Shown in pieces: positions 9,237-17,755 of a stretch of 55,784 bases of DNA; the first letter of the stretch is position 1; each line of letters opens with the position of its first letter. The notes under the pieces are model-generated. The model was not told where the DNA came from and searched no databases. It saw only the letters and a program-made list of their open reading frames with translations. The translations under genes were made by a program, and so were the position numbers. This DNA comes from Fulvimarina manganoxydans (lineage in GTDB: Bacteria > Pseudomonadota > Alphaproteobacteria > Rhizobiales > Rhizobiaceae). The stretch lies in assembly GCF_900176465.1 (NCBI RefSeq), contig NZ_FWXR01000027.1, forward strand, positions 1 through 55,784. Direction: 5' to 3'.

Positions 9237-9266
9237 CGGCGGAGACCGGAAGGTCTCCGCCGTTTT
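9237..9266 (+). terminator. Terminator of the S-layer-like gene
   Basis: An 11-bp perfect stem (CGGCGGAGACC and its complement) around a GGAA loop is followed by TTTT, 40 bp after the stop codon. It also isolates the cargo from the convergent lysis genes. Confidence 0.85.
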
Positions 9267-9338
9267 CGTATTGTTTATACGCAATTGATATTGAGAAGTA
9301 TGGAAGGCTACCCTCAGTATATCTGCGATCTCAGTTCA

Positions 9339-9662
9339 CTATCGCAGCCGGCTGATCTCCCGCCGATGCTCCTCGATCTCCTTTTCCAGCGAATGCAGCG
9401 CCCGCGTGTGCTCCCGGATCGCTTCGGCCTGCTCCCGCAAGGCCTCAGCGTGATCGCTGAGCTCCTCGCGTGCGATCTCGATTTGGCGACGATCGAGAAG
9501 AGCAGCGTCTAGACGAAGATTCGGGGCAGTCGGCTCCGCTCCATCCACCGTTTCCTGCCGACGACTCCGACCATGGAGAAAGAGGATCGCCCCGCCGATC
9601 GCGACGGAGATGTAAAACAGCGATCGTGCCCATTCGGGAAGCTCAGCGAGAAGGCTTTCCAT
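9339..9662 (-). CDS. Small membrane/coiled-coil protein of the lysis region
   Basis: 107 aa. One transmembrane helix near the N-terminus (LFYISVAIGGAILFL), then a charged helix rich in heptad-like Glu/Arg/Leu (ALREQAEAIREHTRALHSLEKEIEEHRREI). It is the last gene of the late operon, after the holin-like and endolysin genes. The layout suits an inner-membrane spanin component or an accessory holin, but I see no paired outer-membrane lipoprotein, so the role is open. ATG 9662 sits in the 3' part of the upstream gene; longer starts are not supported. Confidence 0.6.
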   Translation of the reverse strand: MESLLAELPEWARSLFYISVAIGGAILFLHGRSRRQETVDGAEPTAPNLRLDAALLDRRQIEIAREELSDHAEALREQAEAIREHTRALHSLEKEIEEHRREISRLR

Positions 9663-10083
9663 CGGGACGCTCCTGATAGGGGACACGAGCATCCGTTGCC
9701 GCAGTCCAGATATTTGAGGCCTCGCCCAGCGCGAGAAAGGCATAGGTGATCGAGCCGGTCGAGGCGACGCCCGCCGTCTCGATGCCGAGGGCGAAGACCG
9801 AAAAAACCACCATGCCGAAGATGGAAAAGACGCCCCGCAATTCCGGCGAAGGCTTCCAGGCCCCATTATAGGCGAGGACGAAAAAGCGGGCGACGCCGAC
9901 GATGAAGAGAAGCGTGCCCCAGCTTCCTTCCGCCATCCAGCCCGCCAGCTCGTGAAAGGCCGGCTGGGCGAAGGTCTCGGCCGGATCGAGAAGCCGAAGT
10001 CCGAGACAGCCGATGATCCCGGCGCAGAGCCATTCGAGCCGGCGAATGGGAAAATGCTCGCGAATGCGGGCGAGAATGATCAT
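9643..10083 (-). CDS. Phage membrane protein, holin-like, about three TM segments
   Basis: 146 aa with hydrophobic stretches near residues 17-33, 55-72 and 84-105 and a polar C-terminus. Its start overlaps the stop of the upstream holin-like gene (ATGA type) and its end overlaps the next gene, so it is translated in the lysis cassette. The family is not recognised. A holin/antiholin or superinfection-exclusion role is possible from position only. Confidence 0.65.
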   Translation of the reverse strand: MIILARIREHFPIRRLEWLCAGIIGCLGLRLLDPAETFAQPAFHELAGWMAEGSWGTLLFIVGVARFFVLAYNGAWKPSPELRGVFSIFGMVVFSVFALGIETAGVASTGSITYAFLALGEASNIWTAATDARVPYQERPDGKPSR

Positions 10084-10448
10084 TGCGCCGACCCATCGGG
10101 GCGCGGGGGCGTCTTGCCGGTCGCGGCGCGGCTTAAATGCGGCATAATGAGATCGACGATGTCGCGATCCTCAAGGCCGAGCTTTCTTACCGTGCCGGGC
10201 ACCGACTGTTTGACATAGTCCAGCGCGGCTTCGCGCGCCGCCATGGAAAGCGAGGGATCGCCACTACGGCCACCCACGCGCGCCAGCGCGGTCTCGGCCG
10301 CATTGGCGAGGGCGGATTGAAGAAGCCGCGCCTGGGCCTCGTCTTTGACCACATTGTTCGCCCGCAGCCAGGCGACGAGCGCCGGGATCGCGATGCCGGT
10401 GAGGATGGTTGCCAGAAGCGGCAGGAGAGCGTCGAGAACCTGTTCCAT
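10080..10448 (-). CDS. Phage holin-like protein (LLH-type)
   Basis: 122 aa. An N-terminal hydrophobic helix (LLPLLATILTGIAIPALVAWL) is followed by a soluble helical part with AALDYVKQSVPGTVRKLGL, resembling the single-TM LLH holin family. It follows the endolysin by 5 bp. It would permeabilise the inner membrane at lysis. Start ATG 10448 coincides with the onset of the hydrophobic segment; the 243-aa frame extending further upstream runs antisense-like through the endolysin and is rejected. Confidence 0.6.
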   Translation of the reverse strand: MEQVLDALLPLLATILTGIAIPALVAWLRANNVVKDEAQARLLQSALANAAETALARVGGRSGDPSLSMAAREAALDYVKQSVPGTVRKLGLEDRDIVDLIMPHLSRAATGKTPPRPDGSAQ

Positions 10449-10453
10449 GGGTC

Positions 10454-11161
10454 TTAAGCCTCGTTGGTGCTGATCTCGCCCGTGGCGGCCAGCTGTTGCG
10501 AATGTGTGGTGGAGCTGTCGGTCACCGGCCAGCGGGCGCCGAGAAGGCGCGATTTCGATAGCCGCGTGACCGTCACAGCATTCGACTGGTTGCCGCCGAG
10601 GACGTGATAGGTCTCGGCGTCCTCGCCGACATAGAAGCCCACATGGCCCGAAATGCCGGATCGCGAGCCGCGCCAGAAGACGAGGACGGCGCCGAGGCGG
10701 GGTTCGGTCTCCTGGCCGAATTTCAGCCAGTTGCGGGCGAGATAGGGATTGGCGGGGATCGCCTCGCCCGGAAGCGTCAGCGCGATCGCGGTCTGGACGA
10801 AGTCGCCGCACCAGGGGAGCTTGCGCGGATCGCCGAGGGTCGAGCCATCCGAGCGCAGCCAGGCCGACAACTCGCCGTAGCTGTTTGCCTCGTGGAGCCC
10901 TTTGACGGACCGCGCCTCGACCATCCAGGCGGGCTCGCCGCTGGCAACGATGATCGGCTTCGCGCGCGGCTTGGCGTCCTCGTCATAGAGGAGATGCAGC
11001 GTCTGGATGCAGGGATAGGGGCGCGGGGTGAGGCCCTGCGCCCGCTTGAAGTCGGTGAGGGCGGCCTCCGTCCTTGCGCCGGCGTCCCCATCGATCGCGC
11101 CGGCGTAATAATTGAGGTCCTTCAGGCGGGTCTGGACCGCCATGACGATCTCTTTCGACAT
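10454..11161 (-). CDS. Endolysin: peptidoglycan-binding plus NlpC/P60-like (TIGR02594-type) hydrolase
   Basis: 235 aa. Residues ~1-55 form a peptidoglycan-binding helical domain (VQTRLKDLNYYAGAIDGDAG..T..AL.DFKRAQGL). The rest is a cysteine-hydrolase fold: WCGDFVQTAI provides the candidate catalytic Cys, SGHVGFYVGED the His, and VLGGNQSNAV follows, as in the TIGR02594 phage lysozyme-like family. It degrades peptidoglycan at lysis. It lies 15 bp downstream of a terminator hairpin, so lysis genes may be transcribed separately or by read-through. Start ATG 11161 (MSKEIVMAVQ) begins the binding domain. Confidence 0.8.
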   Translation of the reverse strand: MSKEIVMAVQTRLKDLNYYAGAIDGDAGARTEAALTDFKRAQGLTPRPYPCIQTLHLLYDEDAKPRAKPIIVASGEPAWMVEARSVKGLHEANSYGELSAWLRSDGSTLGDPRKLPWCGDFVQTAIALTLPGEAIPANPYLARNWLKFGQETEPRLGAVLVFWRGSRSGISGHVGFYVGEDAETYHVLGGNQSNAVTVTRLSKSRLLGARWPVTDSSTTHSQQLAATGEISTNEA

Positions 11162-11175
11162 GTCGTCTCTCCAAA

Positions 11176-11205
11176 GAAAAAGGGCCCGGCAGTTTGCCGA
11201 GCCCT
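11176..11205 (-). terminator. Internal terminator between tail gene D and the endolysin
   Basis: Minus strand: AGGGC(T)CGGCA-AAC-TGCCG(G)GCCCT, an 11-bp stem with one mismatch, followed by TTTTTCTTT. It resembles the hairpin at 17701-17730 in stem and tail. Confidence 0.75.
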
Positions 11206-11246
11206 CGCGGGTTGCGTTCTGGGTTGCTGTTAGACGTGTCGGTGGG

Positions 11247-12266
11247 TCAGCCGGGGTTCGGCTGGGCGAGCTGCAGGGTCGTGGTGCCACCGCCGCCGCG
11301 ATTGGCGCGTGAGGATACCGAGGCGATGCGATAGAGCCCGTCGATGCCGGGGCGGGCGCCCTTTAGAAAAAAGCGGCCCTCGACGAAGGCGTCGGGGGTG
11401 AACTCCATCGTCACCGAGCCGACGCCCGCATCCTGTTCGGCGTCGGTCTTCTGGCCGTTCGCCATAGTCTCGCTTTGGCCCTCGTCGGCCGCCGGCCAGC
11501 GCTGGGTGTCGATCGCATCGCCGGTGTCTTCGAGCAAGACTGTGACACGCTTGTCCTTGAACTCTCCGGTCTTCGGATCGAACCAGGTGACGCGCTTCTG
11601 CCGAGAGCGCGGGCGCCCCCGCGTCGGATCGATGTCGATCGAATGAATATTCCCACTTGTCTCTTCGCTTGGCGCCGGCACACGGCCGATGACGGTCGGA
11701 AGGGCCTGGCCGAAGGGCGACAGCCCCGTGCCCCGCGCGGCGAACACCGCATTCGTCCCGCCGCGCATCTTGAAGGTGGCGCCGAATTCATGCCGGAGCT
11801 TTTCGGCAAAGGCGACGAAGCTCTCGCCGAGCGGGTTCCAATATTCACGCTCGATCGTGGCAAAGGCCGGATCGACCGTGATCGTGACGCCGGCGAGAGA
11901 CGCGGCCTTTTCGAGCACCGCCTTCAAGGGCGCGTCGTCCAGATGCCAGTTCTGGGTCTCGACCGCCTTGCCACGGGTGTCGAAGGCCTTCAGCGAGACA
12001 TCGAGCACCCGGCCGCCGCCGCGCGTCATCCGCCAAGGCGTCGAATCGACGACGCCCGAATAGATCTCAACGCCCTGATAGGCGACCGTCGCAACGGAGC
12101 GCTTGGGTGGAAGCGCGAGTTGGCCGAAGGAATCGTCGAAGCTCAGCCGGCATGTGTCGGACGACACACCCGGATTGTCCGTCCATTCGATCGAGAGAAG
12201 ATAATCGGCCATCTGGCGGATGCGCGAGGTCCCGCCCATCGTGATGTCCCAGTCCTTCCAGGCCAT
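11247..12266 (-). CDS. Phage late control / tail protein D (P2 gpD family)
   Basis: 339 aa, normal for P2 gpD. This is the baseplate hub protein that caps the tail tube end, structurally related to T4 gp27. Visible are SIEWTDNPGVSSDTCRLSFDD near the start (given in two parts: SIEWTDNPGVSS, DTCRLSFDD), VETQNWHLDDAPL in the middle and the C-terminal DAFVEGRFFLKGARPGIDGLYRI (DAFVEGRFFLK, GARPGIDGLYRI) pattern. Order X-D at the end of the tail operon is as in P2-like phages. Confidence 0.85.
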   Translation of the reverse strand: MAWKDWDITMGGTSRIRQMADYLLSIEWTDNPGVSSDTCRLSFDDSFGQLALPPKRSVATVAYQGVEIYSGVVDSTPWRMTRGGGRVLDVSLKAFDTRGKAVETQNWHLDDAPLKAVLEKAASLAGVTITVDPAFATIEREYWNPLGESFVAFAEKLRHEFGATFKMRGGTNAVFAARGTGLSPFGQALPTVIGRVPAPSEETSGNIHSIDIDPTRGRPRSRQKRVTWFDPKTGEFKDKRVTVLLEDTGDAIDTQRWPAADEGQSETMANGQKTDAEQDAGVGSVTMEFTPDAFVEGRFFLKGARPGIDGLYRIASVSSRANRGGGGTTTLQLAQPNPG

Positions 12267-12269
12267 CGT

Positions 12270-12500
12270 TCAACTGTCCGCAAAGAGATTGATGACGCGG
12301 GCGGCGGGCGTTGCTGCCGGCAGATCGGGCAGGGTGAAGCGCGTGCCCAGTGGCAGGACCACATGGGCGGCGAGCCCCGGATTGATGGCAAGCGTCGCCT
12401 CGACCAGCTTCAGTGTCCTCGTTCTGACGGGGCCGAAGCGCTCGGCGAGGATTTCGTCGAGAAGGAGGCCCTCGCTGCGCACCGTGATCGTATCAGCCAT
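12270..12500 (-). CDS. Tail protein X (P2 gpX family)
   Basis: 76 aa with a LysM-like fold signature: LDEILAERFG then VEATLAINPGLA and a proline-rich end LPDLPAATPA. It is three bases upstream of gene D and follows gene U, the conserved U-X-D order. It probably connects the hub and tube tip. Confidence 0.85.
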   Translation of the reverse strand: MADTITVRSEGLLLDEILAERFGPVRTRTLKLVEATLAINPGLAAHVVLPLGTRFTLPDLPAATPAARVINLFADS

Positions 12501-12505
12501 GGCAG

Positions 12506-12949
12506 TCAGCCTCGAAGCACGCGGAAGAGCGAGACGAGACCGCCTACGATCGCCGCAGCATCCACCGTGATTGGGGGCGGCACCCTTTGCGTCTTGATCG
12601 TATAATCGAGTTCGAAGCCGACGCCGTTCGGCTCGATGTTCTGATGGTCCTCCTCGATCTCCTCGAGGACATGATAGCCGAGCACCCGGCCGTCGCCGCG
12701 CAAGACCGGCTGCGGGATCTGCGAGGCCATCATGCCATGGGCGATATCGAGCTCGGTCAGACCACCCAGTTTGAAGGGCAAGAGCTTGCCGGACAGGGTC
12801 AGGCTGTCATCGCCGATGCCGATCGCCTCGCGCGGCTTGCGCCCGCCAACCACCGGCTTCACCGCGAAATCGGCCCGCGCCGAGCGGCGCACGCGCTCGG
12901 CCGAAAAGCCATTGGTGCGGATGGATAGAAGTCCGATCTGGTAGAGCAT
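12506..12949 (-). CDS. Tail terminator/completion protein U (P2 gpU family)
   Basis: 147 aa. The start MLYQIGLLSIRTNGFSAE and the internal PLTLSGKLLPFKLGGL-like segment (here SLTLSGKLLPFKLGGLTEL) with GRVLGYHVLEEIEED are gpU hallmarks. Its ATG overlaps the tape-measure stop (TGATG). In P2 it finishes tail assembly. Confidence 0.85.
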   Translation of the reverse strand: MLYQIGLLSIRTNGFSAERVRRSARADFAVKPVVGGRKPREAIGIGDDSLTLSGKLLPFKLGGLTELDIAHGMMASQIPQPVLRGDGRVLGYHVLEEIEEDHQNIEPNGVGFELDYTIKTQRVPPPITVDAAAIVGGLVSLFRVLRG

Positions 12950-15336
12950 CAGCCGGGCCGTGACGTGTTGGCGTGAAGACCGGACATGTCGGCCCGAGAG
13001 GCGGAGGCCGCATTGCGGGCCTCAGCCGCTGCCCGCGCCGCGCTCGCCGCCAGCGAGCTGGTTCGGGTGAGTTCGGCATTGAGCGTTCTTGCGTCGGCAA
13101 TGGCGGCGCGGATGGCCGATGGATCGACCTCGGGCCGGGCTCGCACCGAAAGCGCACTGGCTATGTCCTGCCCACCCTGCTGGGCCGCTGCCCGCGCCTG
13201 ATCGACCTCGCTGGCGATCGAGGCCGCGATATCAGGTCGGGGCTGCGGGATGGGAACCGCCGCCTCGCTTGCCGGTGGAGTCGGCGCCGGCGCGTGGGCC
13301 ATGGCGTCGAGTTCGGCCCTGCGTGCCGTCAGCCGCTCCATCTCGTCGCCGATCTGCCGCATCACCGAAACCGCGCTCGGATCGAGCGCCAAGCGGAAGC
13401 CGTCCTCAACTGCGCGCTTTTTCTCATAAAGTTGACCGAGCAGCTGGTCGATCTCTCGGATCTCCGCCAGCGCGGCGCCGGCTGATGGGCTTGCCGGCGA
13501 TGGCGAAGCGGCAGATTGCGGACGCGGTGCCGGAACCGGAATGGTCGGACCAGTGAGACCGGATGGAACGGCCGTCGGATAAGAGAGGTCTGGCAAACGG
13601 ATGTTGCCGGCATCAGGCGCGACGGCGCCGGACTGCCCCATGCGTATATTCCGGCGCCGCCAATAGTCCTGGCGCTGGGCTTCCAAATCGGCGGGCGTCT
13701 GTCCGCTGACACCCGCCATTTGGGCCCGGCGGCGCTCCATATCGGCTCGGATCGTCGCGTCTTCTTCCTCCGAGCGGACGCCCGACACCACATCGTCGAC
13801 GCCCTTGATGACGTCGATCGCCGGCTTGATGACCGGGCCCGCCGGACTCGCATCGACGATGCCGTCGAGAAACGCTTCGCGCCGATCGTGGCGGTCGAGT
13901 TTTGTCTCGCCGTCGTCCTCGGCAAGGCCCAAACCTTGCGCCACATCCTGGACGATGCCGATCCCTTCCGAGACCGCATTGGCCGCGTGGGCGATGCGCT
14001 CGAAAAATCGCACGATGGCCGAATCCTCGCCATTGAGGTTCATCAGGCCGGTGACGGCTCCGATCAGGTCGGAGACGGCATTCTTGGCCTTGTCGAGCCC
14101 TTCAATATCAAGCGTCGCCTCGAAACGGCCCATACCGAGCTGGATCTCGTCGACCAGGGCGCGCACCTCTTCGAGCCCGCTTTTCAAAAGCGGCATTCCG
14201 GCCGTGCCGGCATCGATGGCGATCTCGGCAAGCGCGTTCTTGGCGATCTGCCATTGCGACCAGAAATTATCGAGCTTCAGCTGATAGGAAGCGTCGAGGG
14301 AACCGCCCCATTGGCGCTCGTCATTGGCAAGGCTCAGATTGCGGCGATATTCATCCGTCGCCTCGACGAGGCGCAGCATCTCGTCGGCCCATTCGCGCCC
14401 GACAAAGGACGACAGGAACGACATGCGGTCGGTCTTATCGAGATCCTTGAGGGTGTCGAGCATGGAGAGGAGCGCGCCATTGGCGTCCTTCTCGACGAGT
14501 TCGGCGAAATTCTCCGTCGAACCCATATATTTCTCGAAGGTCTTCTTGCTCTTGCCCGTCAGCTCGTTGACGGTCAGCATCCGGCCCGCGAGATTGCTCA
14601 TGCCGGTCGAGGCCACTTCCGCCGGCATGCCGATATTGAGAAGCGTCGCGCCGAGCGCCAGCGTCTCTTCCTTCGCCATGCCGAGCGTTTTCATGGTCGC
14701 GCCGGCGCGATCCATGAAGGAGACGATGTCGCGTTCGTCGCTGATGCCGGCATCGGCCAGACTGTTGGTGAGATCGAGGACTTGCCGGACCTCACGAGAA
14801 CTCATGCCAAGCGCGGTTTGAAGCTTGGAGGCGAAATTGCCGGTTTCCTCCGCGCTCATCTCGAAGGCGTCGGCCGCCTTGACCGATTGGAGGGCAAATT
14901 CACGTAAGGTGTCGATGGGAAGCCCGGCCGCGGCGCCCCGCTCATAGGCCGCCGCAATCTCGTCGATGCCGACGGCGACCTCGCCGCCGGATGCCAGATC
15001 CTTGATCTCTTCGCCGAGCGCCGTCGTCGCGGCTTGGGTCAGCCCGGCTTTTTTCTGAATGCCGGTCAGGGCGCTCTCGAAATCGGCCGCCTGGGTGACG
15101 GCCGTCTGCACGGCAAGCCCGGCGGCGAGCGGCACGCCGACGCCGGCGGCCTGCATGGCGGCGAGCCCCATGGCGCTGCCAAGCCGGCCCGTTGCCCGCA
15201 CGCCGCTTTCCATCATGCGCGTGGAGGCGTTGCCCGCCCGGCTGAGCCCATGCAGCGAGCGCTGGATGATGCCGGCCTTGCCGCTGACATCGTCGTGCAG
15301 GGACGCGGTCATCTCGGCTTTCATTGGACGTGCCAT
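12949..15336 (-). CDS. Tail tape-measure protein
   Basis: 795 aa. The N-terminal ~350 residues fit the TP901-type tape-measure core (ALTGIQKKAGLTQAATTALG, AGATMKTLGMAKEETLALG, ASTGMSNLAGRML); a hydrophobic Gly/Ala segment at ~55-80 is also usual. The C-terminal third is Pro/Ala-rich with PIPQPRPD-like motifs and low complexity, typical of a variable region. Length sets tail length. It precedes U. Confidence 0.9.
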   Translation of the reverse strand: MARPMKAEMTASLHDDVSGKAGIIQRSLHGLSRAGNASTRMMESGVRATGRLGSAMGLAAMQAAGVGVPLAAGLAVQTAVTQAADFESALTGIQKKAGLTQAATTALGEEIKDLASGGEVAVGIDEIAAAYERGAAAGLPIDTLREFALQSVKAADAFEMSAEETGNFASKLQTALGMSSREVRQVLDLTNSLADAGISDERDIVSFMDRAGATMKTLGMAKEETLALGATLLNIGMPAEVASTGMSNLAGRMLTVNELTGKSKKTFEKYMGSTENFAELVEKDANGALLSMLDTLKDLDKTDRMSFLSSFVGREWADEMLRLVEATDEYRRNLSLANDERQWGGSLDASYQLKLDNFWSQWQIAKNALAEIAIDAGTAGMPLLKSGLEEVRALVDEIQLGMGRFEATLDIEGLDKAKNAVSDLIGAVTGLMNLNGEDSAIVRFFERIAHAANAVSEGIGIVQDVAQGLGLAEDDGETKLDRHDRREAFLDGIVDASPAGPVIKPAIDVIKGVDDVVSGVRSEEEDATIRADMERRRAQMAGVSGQTPADLEAQRQDYWRRRNIRMGQSGAVAPDAGNIRLPDLSYPTAVPSGLTGPTIPVPAPRPQSAASPSPASPSAGAALAEIREIDQLLGQLYEKKRAVEDGFRLALDPSAVSVMRQIGDEMERLTARRAELDAMAHAPAPTPPASEAAVPIPQPRPDIAASIASEVDQARAAAQQGGQDIASALSVRARPEVDPSAIRAAIADARTLNAELTRTSSLAASAARAAAEARNAASASRADMSGLHANTSRPG

Positions 15337-15342
15337 CGTCGC

Positions 15343-15807
15343 TTATCCTGTCGGCAGATCGGGCGCGAGCGCATGGACGAGGCTCATGACCCGCTCGGCA
15401 TCGGTGTATCGGAGATAGCCCAGGAACCCGTCCGGCAGGCCGGTCATGGCCGCCGCCAGGGCGGGCCGGGACATGTGACCGGCGAGCAGAGCGCCGATCG
15501 CCGCGAAGGTCGGCTCGCGAAACGCGATCCAGACATGGTGAGTGCCGGCGATGGTGACGGGTGTCACGAGGCGGAGCTTTGCCACGGGCTCGTCATCGTC
15601 GAGGCGGGCCTCGATCCGCGGCGAAGGCAGCAAAGACGACCCGCCTTGAGCGGGTTTTGCCGGCGGGCCACCATCGCCCGGCTCCGCCGAACGTGCGGCT
15701 TTGGGCGAGGGGGAAGGCCTCCCCCGGCCTGCGATGATCTTCGTGCCGAGCGCGAGGAATTCCTCGCGTGTCAGCTGGCCTTCGTCCGGCATGATGGTCG
15801 GCTTCAT
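15343..15807 (-). CDS. Tail assembly chaperone-like protein (gpE position)
   Basis: 154 aa between tube and tape-measure genes, where P2 E/E' and analogues stand. N-terminal half is basic and Pro/Ser-rich; the C-terminal half (TIAGTHHVWIAFREPTFAAIGALLAG, shown here in parts: THHVWIAFREP, TFAAIGALLAG) is folded. Such genes often use a programmed -1 frameshift; I did not find an obvious slippery site, so a single product is assumed. Confidence 0.6.
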   Translation of the reverse strand: MKPTIMPDEGQLTREEFLALGTKIIAGRGRPSPSPKAARSAEPGDGGPPAKPAQGGSSLLPSPRIEARLDDDEPVAKLRLVTPVTIAGTHHVWIAFREPTFAAIGALLAGHMSRPALAAAMTGLPDGFLGYLRYTDAERVMSLVHALAPDLPTG

Positions 15808-15813
15808 CGGCGC

Positions 15814-16332
15814 TTAGATCCCGAGCGCCGCGTTGAAATCGCCGAAAATATCCTTGCCGAGATAGCGGGTCGCCCGTTCGCGCAGCGAGACATAGATGAA
15901 TTCCTGCCCATCCAGCGTCGCTTGGTAATCCGTCACCTCCGCGAACATCCAGTTGCAGTCCTGCATTTCGGCGGGGTCGGTCTCGGAAGGCTCCCAGGCA
16001 TTGAGGACGCCCGTGACGATCGCCCGGAATGGCAGCATGCGGTGGCCATTGTCGGTGTCGCGATAGACGCCGGCCATGATCCACTGATCGACCTCGCCAA
16101 AGCCGTCGAAGAGCGAAATGTCGAAGGGACTCGCAAAGGCCGGCTCCAAGGCCTCGATCCGGCGCAACGCGTAATTGACCTCCAGATTCGCGCCGCCGCC
16201 ATCATGGGAGACCGTCTTCTTCTTGAGCGGCGGGACCGTCATCTTGTTGATGATATTGGCGCGGGACTGGCCGGTCTGAGAGACACGGCGGATGTCGACG
16301 CCTTCGAGCACGAGCAAAGGGCGCTGCGGCAT
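15814..16332 (-). CDS. Tail tube protein (P2 gpFII family)
   Basis: 172 aa, the expected length. It forms the inner tube of the contractile tail. LVLEGVDIRRVSQTGQ at the start, VNYALRRIEALEPAF and SLRERATRYLGKDIFGDFNA at the end agree with major tail tube proteins. It stands directly downstream of the sheath gene. Confidence 0.8.
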   Translation of the reverse strand: MPQRPLLVLEGVDIRRVSQTGQSRANIINKMTVPPLKKKTVSHDGGGANLEVNYALRRIEALEPAFASPFDISLFDGFGEVDQWIMAGVYRDTDNGHRMLPFRAIVTGVLNAWEPSETDPAEMQDCNWMFAEVTDYQATLDGQEFIYVSLRERATRYLGKDIFGDFNAALGI

Positions 16333-16389
16333 GGTGCGAACCTTCTATGAATGGGGAAGAACATTGCGGCCGCGAAAGCCGCGAGGGTC

Positions 16390-17619
16390 TTACGCGCTGA
16401 CTTGGCTGAGCTTCTGAACGATGTCGTCGATGAGACCTTCGACCGCCGGGCGGTAGGGGTGGAAGTCGGCATGGACGCGCTTGAACATCGGCGCATATTC
16501 GATGCGCGGATCGAGCTTGATGGACCCAAGCCGAATATTGTCCGGCTGGTTCTGATCCTTGATGAAGATATCCCGGTTGTATCCGAGGATGTCGTCAGCG
16601 GCCTTATGGCCCTTCAGCATATTGAGGATCGTGAGCATGTAGTTCTCGGCCATGCCGGCGGTGATCCGCTGCCCCAGGAACCGCTTGGTGATGTCGATCC
16701 ATTTGATGGTGATATAGTCGGCACCGCGCGTCTGATGGATCTGTTGATAGGTCGTGTCGTCGGTCGCGGCATCCGCGCCGATGAAGGTGAAACCGCCCGA
16801 GGCGAGCGAGCCATCCACATTGACCTTGCCCTTCACGGCGATCGCGACCTGCGCTTTCAGCATTTGCTGGCCTTCGGTCGAGCCGTCGAGGATCGAGAAG
16901 CGGATATTGCGAGAGAGCTTGGCCAAGCCCTGGATCTGCCGATTGGCGATCGGCTCGAAAGGCTTGCTTTGATTGGCATTGTCGACCCGGATGAAGAGAC
17001 CGGCGGCGCGGCTTGCCATGGGCCGCGTCACCAGGTCCTCGCCCTCATACACCACGGCCTTGACGCCGATCGGCAAGATGCGCGTCGACGAAATGAACTC
17101 GCGGTCGGCGGTCGATGCGGCGCGGGAATCGTCGGAGACGTCCACCGGCGCGACGGCAAGCACCTGTTCCAGCGCGGGGGCCAGCGCGGCCAGCACCGGC
17201 GAGGCTGCTTCCTCGTCAGGCCGGAAATCCGTCATGCCGGCGACGACAATGCGCGGGGTCGCGTCGACCTCGTCCGGCACATAGCCGATCTGGCCGAGGG
17301 CTGTGGCGATCTTGGCGGCCGTCGCGGCGGAGTCGGCGCCGGGCGTCACGCGATAGACCGTGACATCGGCCCCGGCATTGAGATTTTCGAGCTGGGCATT
17401 GATGCCGCGGATATGATCGCGAACCGCGCCCGTGCCCCATTTGGCCTGGACCTCCGGGTCCGACGTCGAGACGCGCACTGGCTCGTCGGCCGGGAACAGC
17501 GTCGCGTCGACCGTGTCATCGGCATCGAAGATGATCGTTTGCGAAAAGTCGGCGCCGAGAACCGGGATCGGCTCGTCATTGGTGCGCGAGAACGAGGCGC
17601 CGATATAAGGCGTGGTCAT
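16390..17619 (-). CDS. Tail sheath protein (P2 gpFI family)
   Basis: 409 aa contractile sheath subunit. It starts MTTPYIGASFSRTNDEP; VPDEVDATPRIVVAGMTDFR and RVWRT-like C-terminal parts such as AENYMLTILNMLKGHKAADD are typical. The strong N-terminal conserved block and its place before the tube gene make the call secure. It follows an imperfect terminator, so it may be made from a separate or antiterminated transcript. Confidence 0.9.
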   Translation of the reverse strand: MTTPYIGASFSRTNDEPIPVLGADFSQTIIFDADDTVDATLFPADEPVRVSTSDPEVQAKWGTGAVRDHIRGINAQLENLNAGADVTVYRVTPGADSAATAAKIATALGQIGYVPDEVDATPRIVVAGMTDFRPDEEAASPVLAALAPALEQVLAVAPVDVSDDSRAASTADREFISSTRILPIGVKAVVYEGEDLVTRPMASRAAGLFIRVDNANQSKPFEPIANRQIQGLAKLSRNIRFSILDGSTEGQQMLKAQVAIAVKGKVNVDGSLASGGFTFIGADAATDDTTYQQIHQTRGADYITIKWIDITKRFLGQRITAGMAENYMLTILNMLKGHKAADDILGYNRDIFIKDQNQPDNIRLGSIKLDPRIEYAPMFKRVHADFHPYRPAVEGLIDDIVQKLSQVSA

Positions 17620-17700
17620 TGCCCCTCTCCAATCTGTCGGGAAGTGATCGCCTTGCCGAAGGGCTTTTCAGGATCGGCGGCCCCGCGCAAAGCCGGGCAA

Positions 17701-17730
17701 AGAAAAAGGCCCGGGCGAATGCCGAGCCTT
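17701..17730 (-). terminator. Imperfect internal terminator upstream of the sheath gene
   Basis: Minus strand AAGGCTCGGC...GCCCGGGCCTT with a mismatch, followed by TTTTTCT. It is similar to the hairpin at 11176-11205. Fewer perfect pairs make it weaker. Confidence 0.55.
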
Positions 17731-17755
17731 ACGGAAATTCAGAAATGTGGTTCGG

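Noticed and set aside
9198-9338. Looked for a third att copy that would split cargo and phage into two tandem elements
   Set aside because: No copy of the 27-bp core is found between the S-layer-like gene and the lysis genes.
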